In this document: positions 1-11,730 of the stretch, piece by piece
Position numbering within the stretch: position 1 is the first letter of the stretch
Layout of the letters: each line of letters begins with the position of its first letter
Assembly: GCA_023375785.1 (NCBI GenBank)
Contig: SZWC01000815.1
Span: 52,760 to 116,759, forward strand
Direction: 5' to 3'
DNA: 64,000 nt
Source: Penium margaritaceum
Lineage: Eukaryota; Streptophyta; Zygnematophyceae; Desmidiales; Peniaceae
Notes under the pieces: model-generated
Told to the model about the DNA's origin: nothing
The model's input: the letters and a program-made list of their open reading frames with translations, nothing else
The model's database searches: none
Program-made: the position numbers and the translations under genes

Positions 1-60
1 TGCTGCTGTTATTGCTGTGGCCGTTGCCGGTGCTGCTTCTGCTGCTCACAAAAGCACACA

Positions 61-96
<36 letters not shown>

Positions 97-270
97 CTCA
101 CGCAGGAATGCACGCACGAACGTACCCACGCTGCCGCCGCCGCCACCGCTGCCGCTGCCTCTGATAATGCAGCTGTCGTTGCTGCTGCCGCTACCGCTGC
201 CGATGCCGCTGCCTCTGCATCTGCTGCAGTCGCCCCTGCTGCTGCTGCTGGTGCTGCGACTATAGCACGT
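1..270. repeat. Low-complexity CTG/CCG-rich DNA with an ACGC tandem run
   Basis: Degenerate trinucleotide repeats (gctgct, ccgctg) surround a tetranucleotide run of about eleven acgc/cacg units near 57-100. The open frames over this stretch (His/Thr/Ala/Arg on one strand, Gly/Ser on the other) are explained by the repeat, so no gene is called. Confidence 0.85.
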
Positions 271-1780
271 TCTATGTCCCCGAAGTGGCGAGAGGACGAG
301 AGGGAGAAAACAACAGTTCACTCATTCCCACCCGTGCGTCTCATCCACGCGATGTGGATGACACGCACATCAGAGTGACGATCAACGGATGGTAAGGGTG
401 TGAGCTGCCTCATAGTGGATGATTTCTTTGGCCTTCGATCTTATCCGAGAAATCGAGATAATGAACCCGTTCCCGAAAGACCTGTGACGGGTTTGTAAAC
501 TAGAAACACAGAAACTAAAATCTAATCTTAAAAATTTTATGTACATACATCACCCTCAAGTATGTGAGAATCCGGAACAGTTGAGACATTTTCCGCAAGG
601 AATACATGATAAGGTATCCACAAGAAAAATGGGTTGATCTCCTCGTATCCACAAGCTTCATAATGAAATTTTTTTACTTATATTTACATAATTACATCAT
701 GAAAATCATGTTTCCATACACCTTTCCATGTCCGATCAACGGTGTCTAATTAGACAAGGAAGAAAAATATAGAAAAATCTTCCGGAGATTTCTTAAAACG
801 TCTTTAAAAACATGTCTATCAGCTAATGAATTTGAAAGAGTGCTTAAACTGGATAGTTGTACTAGCTTACTATGTAACCCTATGCACGCTTTGCGTGCAA
901 CACCGGCCTCTTGTTTTTTTTTTTTTTTTCCCCGGCCACGCCACGGAGGATCAGGGAGGTAAGCAATGTAGCCTCAGAGCAGCTCAATTACTCACAGAAG
1001 CTTGGAGCGTATATGACCAAATGTCTCACCCATGAAACAGTGTATCAGAAAGTGTATTGGGAAGTGAACAAACTAGTGAACATGGACGGTTCACAGAAAC
1101 TACTAAACATCACATAAAGCCCATTATAGTTTTCATTCTACACAAGGAATGTACATCTAGGCATTCTTGACATGCATTCATGTGGATGTTTTGTGAAAAA
1201 TATTTGCATGCAGGAATACACTTTTTGATACACTGAATGACAATGCGTGAATCTTAGGTGATTCACCATAACTCCTGCGGAGGGAGCGTGAGGAACGTCG
1301 ACGCACCGACGTCCACGACGGAAGGTAGAACGGGAGAGGACAAGAGCACCCGCAACTGACAGCTTTTGTCCTTCACGTCGCCCCAAACATTGTTTTTGTT
1401 TCTCCTCCGTAAATGTTTCTGTCGCGTCCTTATCTTTGTCGACTGCATGTCCGCTTTTGTTGCCTGCACGTTTCTCATTGCCCACGCTTTTCGAGTCTCT
1501 TTTCATGTCCTGCTTTTTAATTTTGTTCGAAACACATTTTCATTTTCCCGTCACCTGTGCCTCACCAACTCCTTTGCAGATAAGGTGACTACCTCACCTC
1601 GACCCACACATGGAAAAAAGGTCTTGAACAGTTTTTTGTTCAACTTTTTTTACCGGGAAGGAGAAGGGGGAGGGGTAGAGGGCTAACTTCTGCACCAAAA
1701 AAGCATAGGAGTGGAACCTGGGTACCTAGGAGGGAATTCATATTGCTAAAGGGAAAACGAAGCAGTTATAAATTAGAAAA
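271..1780. other. AT-rich stretch without a recognisable gene
   Basis: Composition drops to AT-rich compared with the rest of the window. A 16-base T run lies at 914-929 and further short A/T runs are scattered through. The open frames are short (at most 122 codons) and show no motif I know. The sequence tactatgtaaccc just before the T run recurs near 2233, also upstream of a T run, so the two may share a small dispersed repeat. Confidence 0.6.
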
Positions 1781-1790
1781 ACGTGACTAA

Positions 1791-1792
<2 letters not shown>

Positions 1793-1853
<61 letters not shown>

Positions 1854-1890
1854 ATATATATATATATATATGTGTGTGTGTATATATATG
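1793..1890. repeat. (TA)n/(TG)n compound microsatellite
   Basis: About 98 bases of alternating TA interrupted by two short TG blocks. The sequence alone shows it. The apparent Tyr/Ile reading frame on the minus strand is the repeat. Confidence 0.95.
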
Positions 1891-2287
1891 CATATCTACG
1901 TATCTATCTGTATCTGTTTGTATACTTAGAGACATACAGACAAATATAGATATGATTACATACATGTAGGTAAAGGAATTCACTACCTTACATCATTATT
2001 TTATTATTTACACCATCAATGTCTTCCTGTATCACATCCAACCAAAAAACTACACAAATCATCTCCAATCATGCTTCACAATAGATGAATGAATAATAAT
2101 CCATTCAAAACCTTCACAAAAATTGTCACAAAATCAACATTCCACGTTTATTTGTTTATAACATATCCAAATACATTATTCAATTATGTTAGCTTTAGTT
2201 TTGTATTTATTTCTGTATATGGTTCATGCATACTATGTAACCCGACGCACAAGTATTATGCAACATTTTTAACTTTTTTTTTTTGTA
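1891..2287. other. AT-rich spacer, no gene seen
   Basis: Unremarkable AT-rich DNA ending in an 11-12 base T run at about 2273-2284, directly beside the truncated leader of the family A element. On the minus strand this T run reads as an A run attached to the end of that leader. Confidence 0.5.
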
Positions 2288-3180
2288 GAGACGGGCAGCC
2301 AGACACGGCTGCTGCAGCCACCCGATGCTGCTGCTGCTGCTCGGCGTGGCTGCTGGAGCTGGAAACTGCTGCAGCTCACCCGGTGTGGTGGTAGGAATTT
2401 CGTGGTGATGTCGCTGCTCCAAACGGCTGCAACGAGTCCCAGGATACGGCGGCGGCGGTGACTCTCACTGCTGCTGCCGGTGCTGCGTCTCTGCGGCGCA
2501 GCTCAGTGAGAGAGGTCTCGCTGCTCTGATACCATAAAAAACTGCTAGGAAGCTTCCTAACCTTGTTGCTGCTGACGTGGCGACACTCTCCAGTCAGCTG
2601 GCGCACTAGCAAGCATGCAGGTGCAAGAAACAGCAAGGGTCAGGCTAGGGAGACGCGCAAAGTCTCATAAACTCCAATAGCTTAGTAATGCAGAGAGAAA
2701 TGACAACTGAAATCCACACAGCATAAATAGCTGCCGCGGTGCACGGCGGGTGACGCACGCGACAATGTCAGTTTGTCCTAAAACCGGCCCAAAACCACTG
2801 TTTTGGCCGTAACTCTGCGCACAGGTGTCCAAACGCAACACCGTCTGAACCTAGAGATGCAAAATCTTGAGCCAAACGCTACGACTGGTTACATGCACAA
2901 GTCCGGCACTGATCGGTGGACAGACAATGCAAAACATGAAAATCGGGCTCAAGAGCCAGTCCACCAAGAAAACTCTAGCGTCTGCAGAAAAACCACAAAG
3001 CACCCCAGCAAGAACCTAGGACGTCGTGGGCGCTGTCTAGCAGCTGCTGGTGGGTGGAGCCACCAGTCGTCCGTGCTCCGGTGCCAGCTGCATCCGCATC
3101 AAGGATCTGCATGAGCATGGGCACGACCGAGTGGTCACAGTGAGCTGTACAAACAGACGGGGACGGTTCACATCACAACA
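2288..3180 (-). mobile_element. Ty1/copia family A: 5' LTR, primer site and truncated leader
   Basis: Fossil of the copia family found repeatedly in this window. The LTR (2536-3180, minus strand) begins TGTTGTGATGTGA, as do the copies at 37946 and 54242 on the plus strand. Next to it, 2523-2534 reads TGGTATCAGAGC on the minus strand, a match to the classic initiator-Met tRNA primer-binding site. About 235 bases of Gln/Ser-codon-rich leader follow, then the element stops. No coding domain is left. A TATA-like ctatttatg lies inside the LTR near 2726. It is an old copy, visibly diverged from its relatives. Confidence 0.8.
2523..2534 (-). other. Primer-binding site (tRNA-iMet type)
   Basis: Minus-strand TGGTATCAGAGC, immediately downstream of the family A LTR. 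It matches the 3' end complement of initiator methionine tRNA used by most plant copia elements. It fixes the LTR end and the orientation of the element. Confidence 0.85.
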
Positions 3181-3232
3181 CAACCATGTAGACATTTCGA
3201 CACTATTCCAAAGAATTATCCATAAATTTACG

Positions 3233-3285
3233 TGAAAACTTCCTAACACTGTTGCTACGGACGTGGCTGCACTATCCTAGCTAGA
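3233..3285 (-). repeat. Short fragment of the family A LTR end
   Basis: The block cttcctaacactgttgctac and the bases after it follow the same order as the LTR terminus at 2546-2595 (cttcctaaccttgttgctgc). It is a second, tiny copy of the LTR end beside the larger one. Confidence 0.55.
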
Positions 3286-3332
3286 ATCATCGTTGTCACA
3301 TATCAAAAACGTGAGAAAATCATGGATTTGGC

Positions 3333-3883
3333 TGTTACATAATGCAGGACGTAGGAGGTTAATCGTTCGTCTCAGACGTAGTGAGCATTTATGTCCTTAC
3401 ATATATGGTCCACCTTGCGTCGACCTCAGGATTATTACGCCAATTGGCCAAGGGCATTTTGGCCACCTGTCCCAACCTTTGGTGTTCTGTTCTCAAAGAT
3501 TCTGACACATTCCACCACTTTCCATGAGGGTTGCAAGGAATGTTGTGAATCATATCGATGTTTCGATACTGTTCGGTTGACTTCTCAGTAGCGCTTATTT
3601 TTTGTAAGACCGCACCTCGATATTCTCAAAACCCCTCTGACTACTCGGCTGAGTTTATCAAAGCGACCACTCACGATGCGGCATCACATGCGTCGCTTGA
3701 CTCGAGCTTCCAAGACCCAACATGTATCTCATTGTGTTTCTCGCCATCTCGACATGTTCGATACTGCTCACCGAAGAACACTTACTGCTAAAATATATGT
3801 TGTCCATCTATTCAAATTCCTTAGATTTTCTTCTGTCCCATGCCTCATCCTTGTGAACCATCCACATTCCACTCAGCGTGACA
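3333..3883 (+). repeat. Ty3/gypsy 5' LTR
   Basis: Shares ordered blocks with 9045-9570, such as tatggtccacc, ggccacctg, gaccactttc/ccactttcc, and the tail with atctcattgtg and cgacatgttc. The start at tgttac is approximate. The primer site tggtatcatagc at 3886-3897 gives the end. Confidence 0.7.
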
Positions 3884-3885
3884 CT

Positions 3886-3897
3886 TGGTATCATAGC
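3886..3897 (+). other. Primer-binding site of the gypsy element
   Basis: TGGTATCATAGC differs by one base from the standard initiator-Met site and sits three bases past the LTR end, as expected. Confidence 0.7.
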
Positions 3898-4005
3898 ACA
3901 ACGCTACTAGAGGGACAGTCAGTGCATTAACTACAAGGCCACCCTTTTGTAGGAGTCTAACGCATCTCCACTGTTCAGAAGTTCATAGACCTCACAAAGA
4001 CAAGG

Positions 4006-5220
4006 ATGAACAAAGTGAGGGCAACCAACGATGGGGAGCAATTGACGAGCAAAGACTTCGACGATGGTCATCATCACCCGGTCAATGATGGTCTCTATAC
4101 GAACCAAACGTCATCGGCAGCCTTTGCAGCGAATGGCGTAACACCGACGAACCCGACGGCCAACCCTGTGAAAGAGCCCTCGGGCTCAGCGGACCCCTCA
4201 CCTTCGTTGTTGCCCGTCAGGACGACACCCTGCACGATGGGAGGCACAGGCTCAAAGGCTGGCATTAATGAAGACTGTGCAAGAAGCTTCCGAGACTCGA
4301 GAGCCTGAACACCCATCTGCTTCAACAACTCAACGTTGCGATGGAGGAGTCAACGAGAGAAATCCTCAGCTCTTAAGTAAGCCCCAAATTCAACCAGAAC
4401 TTTCTCAGCCGTTTGATCCTACAAAATTCAAAGGATTGGCGGTTTGGATACGGCTGACAAGTTTAGAGGTGTACTTCACCGCTGCTGGGGTCAACAATTG
4501 CAAGATGAAAATTGACATCGTGACCTTGCTTTTGTGTGGCACGACTTTGAGTTGGTGGTCTGATCTAAAGACCATCCAACGGCAAGGCGAAGTAGGATCA
4601 ATAGCTCATGCGACCGCTCTCACATTGCTGAGCGCAGGCGTTCGACCTCTTGAGCGGATCAATCCGACATGGCATGACTCACCGACTCCACCAGAGCATT
4701 GGACTGGATTGTGCGTTCCACACTCAAACACAATTGAAAGATGAACAAGAAGTCTGACACACAATACTGGCTTCAATACCGATGTCAGCATTCCATCATG
4801 GCAGCAAATACATGATGTTCTCGCAAAATCATAACCGGTAGTGACATTGCCCCTGATAGATTTTGCTTCTACTACCACAGCCTCAAACTCGATATCCGGC
4901 GAGCAGTTTCCATAGTTGGCATCCAAGACGATCTTCCATGAATTATCACAACAGCCGATTGCATCTACAACTACGAATGCAAAGCTCGGATTCAAGAATC
5001 CAATGGTCGGCGACCCCAAGGCCATAATCCCTATCCTTGTAGAGGGGAGTCACTGTTGACGAGAGACCTCATGTTTGATGGAGAATGACGACGTCCATGA
5101 ACGTGATCAATAAATTTTCTGGAGTTGCGGGAAGCTAGAGCACATCTCGTGCAACTGCCGGAAACAGCAACAACAGGCCAAAAAGGGGAGGAAGTTCCAT
5201 AGAAAGAATGAGGAGTCGAA
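4006..5220 (+). pseudogene. Ty3/gypsy gag remnant with zinc knuckle
   Basis: Reads as the gag region by position between the primer site and pol. A segment around 4390-4560 has the hydrophobic and Trp-rich pattern of retrotransposon gag (phrases such as FDPTKFKG and LSWWSDL). A CCHC-like zinc-knuckle remnant with basic and Gln-rich sequence after it lies near 5115-5175. Gag packages the element RNA. This is a fossil with several breaks, and the protein family call rests on pattern only. Confidence 0.55.
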
Positions 5221-6054
5221 TAACGTCAAAGGAGAGGAGTAAACTGCAACACTCCTATCCAGTCAGAAACATCTATGCCGACTGATTGTCCATCTAAGAG
5301 GCTCACATCACCACAGACGAGGTTCCTTAAGATAAAAAAAGATTGAAGAGTGATACGAGGACAACCAACATGTGATACAATTGGGAGTACAACCAAGGGG
5401 TCCTCAAAGTCCCAGAACGGTACTGACACTACAGGACGGAGGGGCTTCTCATTGTTGTGTAAGCAACGACGTGATTCAGAAGCTGGGGTTGTAAACTAAA
5501 CCAGGGGTGTTTGAAAGAAAAACTGCCAACAGACGACTACTAATCCATCTAATTTGCGAATCTCTTTGACTCTAACTCAAAAACATGCACAGCATAACAT
5601 TGTAGAAACATATCCAATGACCGACCACAAAATGATCCTCAGGCGAGATTTCTTGTATTGACACAATTTGTACGTAAAATAGATTAATGGAGGAGTCTAC
5701 GTCAGTATTAATGGTAGGAAAGGACACCTGCCTTTGATTGAGCGATCCATGATGCAGTTGCGTTTACACGAACTAGTAAAGGTGAAAACAGCACAGGAAT
5801 TTGTAGCAGTTGCTAAGCGATAACTGATATTGCTGGACATGGCCAAAAGATGTTTGTGGTACAAAGTACATGTGTGGCTTGTCCACGTGGAGTCTAGGGA
5901 AGTGCAAGAAATCGCACAGCAGATGCCACAACATCGGCCTCAACACCTCACAAGTTCACAATTTTTTTCAAAAAGAATTTGCATCCCTCGTCAAGGAGTT
6001 TGAAGGGATTTTTGCAGATGAACTAACTTGAAAGTTACCTCCACAATGCAACTT

Positions 6055-7200
6055 TAATCACCAGATAGACATGAAGTTGAGCAACAGATTGATGATCAAA
6101 GGGGCATATCACATTAGCAATCACAAGCTGACTCAACTGAAAAATCAGTTGGACGAGATGCTTGTTCAAGGAATGATCAGGCTATCCACATCACCCTACG
6201 TGACACATGTATCTTTGTGAAAAATAATACAGGAAATTGCACGCCATCACTATCAAGAACTGTTACCCCCTTTTGCAAGCAGGTAAACTTTTTGATGGAC
6301 CCTGTGAGACAAGAATACCACCAATATCGACGTACGTAGCAACTACCATCTGTTAAGGACGTCGATAAGACAGCTTTTTGTACCAGATACAGATGCTTTG
6401 ACTTCAAGGTTATGTTGTTTAGACTCACAAATGCACCTGTAACATTCATGGCGGCAATGAACAACAGTTTTCTGTCGTACCTCAACGACTTTGTCATTGC
6501 GTATCTCAATGACATAATGAAATACAGCCACACTCCGGAGGAGCATACTGGAAAGCTTCAAGAAGTTCTTGATATTTTACAAAGAGCGAGATTCTACGGC
6601 AATGTCTCGATTAGCGACTTTGGTCACCGTTCAATTGCGTTATTGGGCCACACCATCAATGGCAGATGGATCACCATGGACCTGAAGAAAGTGGAGGCAT
6701 TTGTTGATTGGCTGACATCGACCAACGTTCAGGACACATAGGTGTAGTTGGAGTTACACAACTACTACCATCGATACATAAGGAATACGCCTGAGTTTCA
6801 ACGCCTCCCTCCGATCTCACTTGTAAAATTATTGTGTGCAATGGGGAAGAGCAAACATGAAGCATTTGGCTCTTTGAGAAATGCGTTGACCTCAGTGTCC
6901 GCCTTGTAATTGGCAAATCCGACAATGGACTATGTCATGGCCACCAACGTATCTGATCCAGCCATCGGAGCTGTTCTCCTCCAAGACAGCGGCAGTGGAG
7001 AACAACCGGTCATGTATATGTCATAAAACCTACGTGGTTAGGAGTTCAACTACACGATGCACGAAAAAGAAATGCTTGCCGTTATGCACGCATTCAAGAT
7101 ATGACAGTGTTATGCGGAATGTTGACAATGTATCATCCGCTCCGACCACCATGCACTCAAATGCCTCAAGACTCAGCCACATCTAAGCCGTGGACAAACT
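6055..7200 (+). pseudogene. Ty3/gypsy reverse transcriptase and RNase H remnant
   Basis: The stretch at 6055-6225 reads like the entry to a Ty3 reverse transcriptase (pattern HQIDMKL, then GMIRLSTSPYV). At 6410-6545 there is FRLTNAPVTF followed by a YLNDIM version of the catalytic loop with the usual spacing. RNase H-like phrases with DPAIGAVLLQ and QPVMYMS lie at about 6925-7030. These enzymes copy element RNA into DNA. The region is old and broken. Confidence 0.75.
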
Positions 7201-7399
7201 CAATTGATGGAGTTCCTTAGGTTCAGCTATGTGTATTGAGTACTGAGGAAAGATAATTCCAGTGGATGCAACAAGTCAGCAGACAGACTTGATGGTCTAG
7301 ATTAACACATTGCTCGTCAAATGAGGCCCGTACGTTGCAAGGCTATTCGCAAAGGACTACGAGGAGTGTAGATGGTATGGCAAGTCAAAGTTCTGGTTT

Positions 7400-8570
7400 G
7401 ACGATCCCTAGTGGGGACAGCAATTCACTCGCCAATTCGTTGTACCACGGAATGAGGAGCTACAAAGAATACTATTGGAGGAATGCCACAACTGTCCTGG
7501 TGGACATTTTAGCGAGGAAAAAATATTGAAGAAGCTGGAAAAGTATCCTACTGCTATTGGATTGTAAAAGAGATTGAATTTGATACACTATTTCATTCAA
7601 TGAATTCAAATTTTTGCACAAATAAATCAACTGAAATCGAAAAGCCTATGGGATCTAAGACTTTCATGGTCTTTTCACACATGAAACGTTGAAGTCAAGG
7701 TACCATTTTTAATGGATTCGACCACTAAGGACCACTAAATTGATTCCAACCTAAGAAATCTCATTTGATTAATATAATTTATAATTCACAAAATCTCCAT
7801 TCGTTGAATTTCAAAAGTAGTAGGGTATTACTGGTGGGACCAAATGCAGACCGGTGTGGTAACATTTTTCAGATCGTGCGACACCTATCAACGACAAAAA
7901 TCTCATCGCACGAGGCCACCGAGACTTCTCCAACCGCTCCCTTTCCCGATGGAGCCATAGGTCAACGTCAGTATGGACTTCGTGGCACGACTGCTTGTCA
8001 CGTCAGAGGGAAATGAAGCCATCCTTATGGTGGTCAAAAGCTGTTGCAAGATTTTTCAATTTGTTCTGACTATGACCCCCATCTCTACAGAAGGAAAACA
8101 CAATTGTTTCTATCTCAGATTGTGCAAATACATGGTATTCCACGTACCATCATCAGCAAAAGAGACGGCCGCTTCACTAGCCATTTTTGGTGCGAACTAA
8201 TGACTTGGTATGGCAGTTGAATCCAGCTATCAATGGTATTTACCCTGAAACCGGCGGGAAAACCAAATGGACCAATGAAATGCCTGAACAACTCCTTTGC
8301 ACCTTATGCCAGCCGCACGACACTGATAATTCAGTAAAGTTACCAACCAATGAATTTGCATACATTGCCGCACCTTCCACCGAAACGGGTAAAACTTCCG
8401 TTTGAGGTGGTTTACGGTAAAATTCTCATAGAAGTGGCAGGATTACAAAGTCAAAGCAAAATTGCCGTGGTTGACATCCACTGCTATGAATTATCAGCCG
8501 TTTGGGATAAAGCATGCCAAACCCTCACAAAGATGCAAGCAGCCATGAAGAGAGCATCGGACTGACATCG
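7400..8570 (+). pseudogene. Ty3/gypsy integrase remnant
   Basis: Integrase zinc-binding type sequence (FVVPRNEELQ, then EECHNCPGGHF) at about 7435-7515 and a core-domain-like segment (MDFVARLLVTSEGNEAILMV) at about 7973-8035. The rest is identified by position. Broken. Confidence 0.6.
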
Positions 8571-8809
8571 TAGCCACGACGTGTTTAGTGCTTATTATTG
8601 CATCCTACTTAACTCAGTGAACATCAAACTTCGTTGACAAAACTTTATGAAGCTCAAATCCTGATGGTTGGGTCCATTTGAGATTGAGAAAATGCAAAGT
8701 CCGGTTGTCGCTCGACTTTGCCCACCCAATAGCATGGCGATCCAGCCAGACTTCAACGTTAGCAAGCTTAAGCACTACCAGCACCCCAGCAAAAAATCAT
8801 CCACTTGAA

Positions 8810-9000
8810 ACATTGCTCTTCCGCCTCCAATCCAAGTAGACAAAGATACAAAATGCGTGTTTGAAAACATCCTCAGAAATCGATGTCGAGGAAAAATGAC
8901 TGAGTTTCTAGTCAAGTGGCAGGACACTACAGTTGTGCGCCCTATGAACACCTCCGAGACGTCAATCATTTATTTGACAGCTACTACAGGCATTACTAGC
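8810..9000 (+). pseudogene. Chromodomain remnant at the end of gypsy pol
   Basis: Short segment with KMTEFLVKWQD in the position where chromoviruses carry a C-terminal chromodomain. In living relatives this domain steers integration toward marked chromatin. The family is recognised from the FLVKW core and its position just before the polypurine tract and 3' LTR. Confidence 0.6.
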
Positions 9001-9044
9001 CTATGTATTTTAACGCACCGGTATGTCGTTGCTTGAAGGGGGGA

Positions 9045-9570
9045 TGTGTTATTTCCCAGACATACACAAGTACCTAAAGCTCGCAAGTGGGTATTTCTTT
9101 CCTTGCATTTATGGTCCACCATGCATCGACCTCGTGATTTTTACTCCCGTTAGCCAATGGAAATTTGGCCACCTGCACTGACCTCTGATGTTCCATTCTT
9201 AAAGGTTCCAACATATCTGACCACTTTCATGAAGGGTCGATAGCAATGTCATGAAGCAAATTGATGTTTTGATATCGTTTGGTCAACTTCTTGACGATGC
9301 TAGATTTTTATAAAACCATGCCTCAATATTCCCCCGACTTCTCAGTCAAAGTTTCTCAAAGCAATCACTCACGACGTGGCGTCAGAAGCATTGTCCAACT
9401 GAAGTGCCCAAGACACAGAACGTGCATTATTGTGTTTCTTACTATTGTATACATGTGCTCGACATGTTCAACACTTGTCATCAAAGTACACCTACTATCA
9501 AACAATTGTCCAAGTGTTCCAATTCCTCGTACCATCTTCTATCACGCACCTCATCCCTATCAGCCATCCA
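9045..9570 (+). repeat. Ty3/gypsy 3' LTR
   Basis: Begins TGTGTTATTTCCC right after the polypurine tract and aligns block by block with 3333-3883. Similarity fades at about 9570, so the last bases may be lost. Confidence 0.7.
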
Positions 9571-10798
9571 AGATAAGGTACAAAGCAGAAGACGATTTGA
9601 GGAAGTGGAATACAACTTATGTGATACCAGCTCCTCCATGAATGTCATCGTCGAAAGTCGCAAAATGGTATCCAGCGCTCGCTGGAGGGGGTTCTCCTCC
9701 CGTGCATCACTCTGCGGGCAGTGGTTATCAATGACCTGTGCAAGGAGACTTGGATATTTCAAGTATGATGACACAAAATTATCACGTTCAAGAAACCTCT
9801 GCCGATTTTGTGCCATCCATCTTTTATTTCTCATGCTCTCTCTTTCTTTTGCTCTTCCCTCATTGTCGCTTGCCCTCTTGAAGACGGGCAAGTGAGGATG
9901 AGGGTGTGAGGCAAATGGTCCCACCCTTAAGGCACTCGCAGCCTCTTGGACATTGATCAAGATACCGGCTCGATCGGCGGCTGGTGGTTGGCCGGCAGGT
10001 GGCCGACCTATCACCTGACTGGATGCCGGCTATCTAACCAGCCATCTGCTAGCTAGCTGACGGACAGCAAGTGGCTGGCCACCAGCCAATCCCCTCTTTG
10101 GAGAGGGGTGGCGGCTGGCCTCTGCCACGCTTTTGGAAATAAGAGGGGCCGAACCGGCCCTCACGTTACAAACCATCCCAATTCATGATCAACAATGAGG
10201 AGTGGTAGATAGGGAGACTTCAACACCGTAAAAGAGACAGTCGATAGCTTAAATCACCAGCTGAAGATGAACATGTGCACGGCATTTTGACCTTAGATGT
10301 ACCTTGTCGTTCAGCATGGCTAGCGGCCTTCCTCCTTCATGCTGGACCGCCCACGCAACAACCATGTTGGGAGTCTCCAACATCCTTTGGTTGCCTTTCT
10401 ATGAATGCCATCCAACGAGAGTTTTGTTCACTATTTTTGTATTCAAGTGGTGACTCCTATAACATGTTCAACTATGTGAGCCACTAGCTTGCTCCAGTAT
10501 CCATTGACCACCTCCATTGGCAAGCGAGGTTCAGGCTCCCATGTTATGTTGTTTATTGCGGCATGCACCCTCCACCAGCTCCAACACCACCCCTCTCGGC
10601 AGAAAGATATTGGCCGTATGCACGTTTCCATGACCTTCACAATGGTGCATTGCATTTTGCGTTGGCAGAATAAGCAATGTGCTCGAACATCAATGTTTGG
10701 CGGGTGGAGTTGAAAGATGCAGCCGAGGTTGGTGTGCCACTCCGGATGGAGGCAATGATGGGTGCAAGTGCAACGTTGGCCCTCCACTGTTGCTCCTG
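9571..10798. other. Unassigned DNA with clustered inverted repeats
   Basis: No gene motif seen. At 9965-10130 there is dense ggctgg/ccagcc sequence, including an imperfect hairpin around 10083-10130 with the stem cccctc/gagggg. The open frames here (up to 177 codons) have no recognised domain. Confidence 0.5.
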
Positions 10799-11150
10799 CT
10801 ACTGCTGCTGCTGCTGCACGTCGCTGGCGTCGTCGATGTTCCCAACGCCGGCAGCCTCTCTTGTGGCCTTGCGCTTGCGCTTACGCTGGTTAACCAGCTC
10901 CGCCCAGTTGACGGGCTTGTCCTTGGTCCCCCATGATTCTCCTTCGCCATCGTACAACTTCTTGTCAGCAGGGGTGAAGTTGTCCGGAGTGGGTCCGGGT
11001 GGTAGTCCCAACAGTGCGCGGACAAGCGCTGGCGGATTCTTGCAGTGTGTAACATTTCCAACGGCAGCACCATTGTGTCTGCGCATGCAGTCACATCCGC
11101 CGGAGAATGATTTTTCACATGCCCCACTAGAAGCCTGGGTAGCCGGACTG
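10799..11150 (-). pseudogene. BED-type zinc finger remnant, plant hAT style
   Basis: On the minus strand a frame reads CEKSFSGG, then MRRHNG, then GNVTHCKNPPALV. This is the spacing typical of plant hAT BED fingers (a Cys and GG turn, then H, then GNV and C before a Pro). A basic stretch RKRKRK follows about 60 residues later, then an acidic/Gln tail. The first CxxC pair is incomplete here. It could be an N-terminal scrap of a hAT transposase or a domesticated BED protein. A longer 319-codon frame overlaps at 10690-11649 but looks less protein-like. No catalytic core was recognised nearby. Confidence 0.4.
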
Positions 11151-11674
11151 GGTAGGACATGGCTGGAACAACTTGCTCAAGGCAACAGTGAGATAGTTGC
11201 CAGTTAGAACGGATGGCCTTGCCACAGTGACAGCAGCCAGATTCGCCATCGTGGGTGATGGCGACCGTGGTTAGGGTGTCCAAGTGTTGAATGAGGGTTT
11301 TCCTATCTCCATAAAGAGTCCAATGGTTACTGTACCTGTCAGATTGGCTTGGCTCATTTGATAAGATGATGTCCAGGAACATTGCCCCAATGTGCTGGCA
11401 GCCTCGAGTACCACTGCCTTGCGAGTGCATATGACATGATTGGTCTATGTGCTGGCTGCCAGCACATGGGCCAATCGGACTGGCGATGTCAGCGGGTGCA
11501 TGTTGCCACCTGCATGGACAATCCTCCTTTTGGCGCCGCACACCGAGAAGGGTCCATTTTTTTTGCTGAGTGTCGGCTTGACAGGGACCCGAACTGGCTC
11601 CTTGTCTCGATTTGTTTTTTTGATTTTTCTGTTGCGCGCATAGTGCCATATCAAGTCAACGTCCAAGTTGATGT

Positions 11675-11730
11675 GGTTTGACTTGGCGAATCTGACTTGA
11701 CCAGGACAAGTCAGAAGTCGAAGTCAACAC
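11675..11730. repeat. Inverted repeat, about 24-base arms
   Basis: gtttgacttgg...ctgacttg faces caagtcag...gaagtcaacac around a six-base loop. The inner 8-base stem is perfect and the rest imperfect. It could be a fold-back or MITE remnant. Confidence 0.5.

Larger units (their letters stand above)
3333..9570 (+). mobile_element. Ty3/gypsy chromovirus-like LTR element, degraded
   Basis: About 6.2 kb with two related, strongly diverged LTRs, a tRNA-iMet-type primer site, gag-like sequence, and reverse transcriptase, RNase H, integrase and chromodomain remnants in the Ty3/gypsy order. The chromodomain after integrase places it in the chromovirus branch known from plants. It is thoroughly broken (many breaks) and old, judging by LTR divergence. 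A polypurine tract (gaaggggggat, 9035-9044) precedes the 3' LTR. Confidence 0.8.

Noticed and set aside
55-100. ACGC array considered as a CRISPR-like or satellite array
   Set aside because: Four-base tandem units without spacers: a simple microsatellite.
1738-1983. Tyr/Ile-rich open frame
   Set aside because: Product of the TA/TG microsatellite.
10690-11649. 319-codon minus-strand frame
   Set aside because: Composition looks random, with no domain. The overlapping shorter frame carries a BED-like pattern and fits better.
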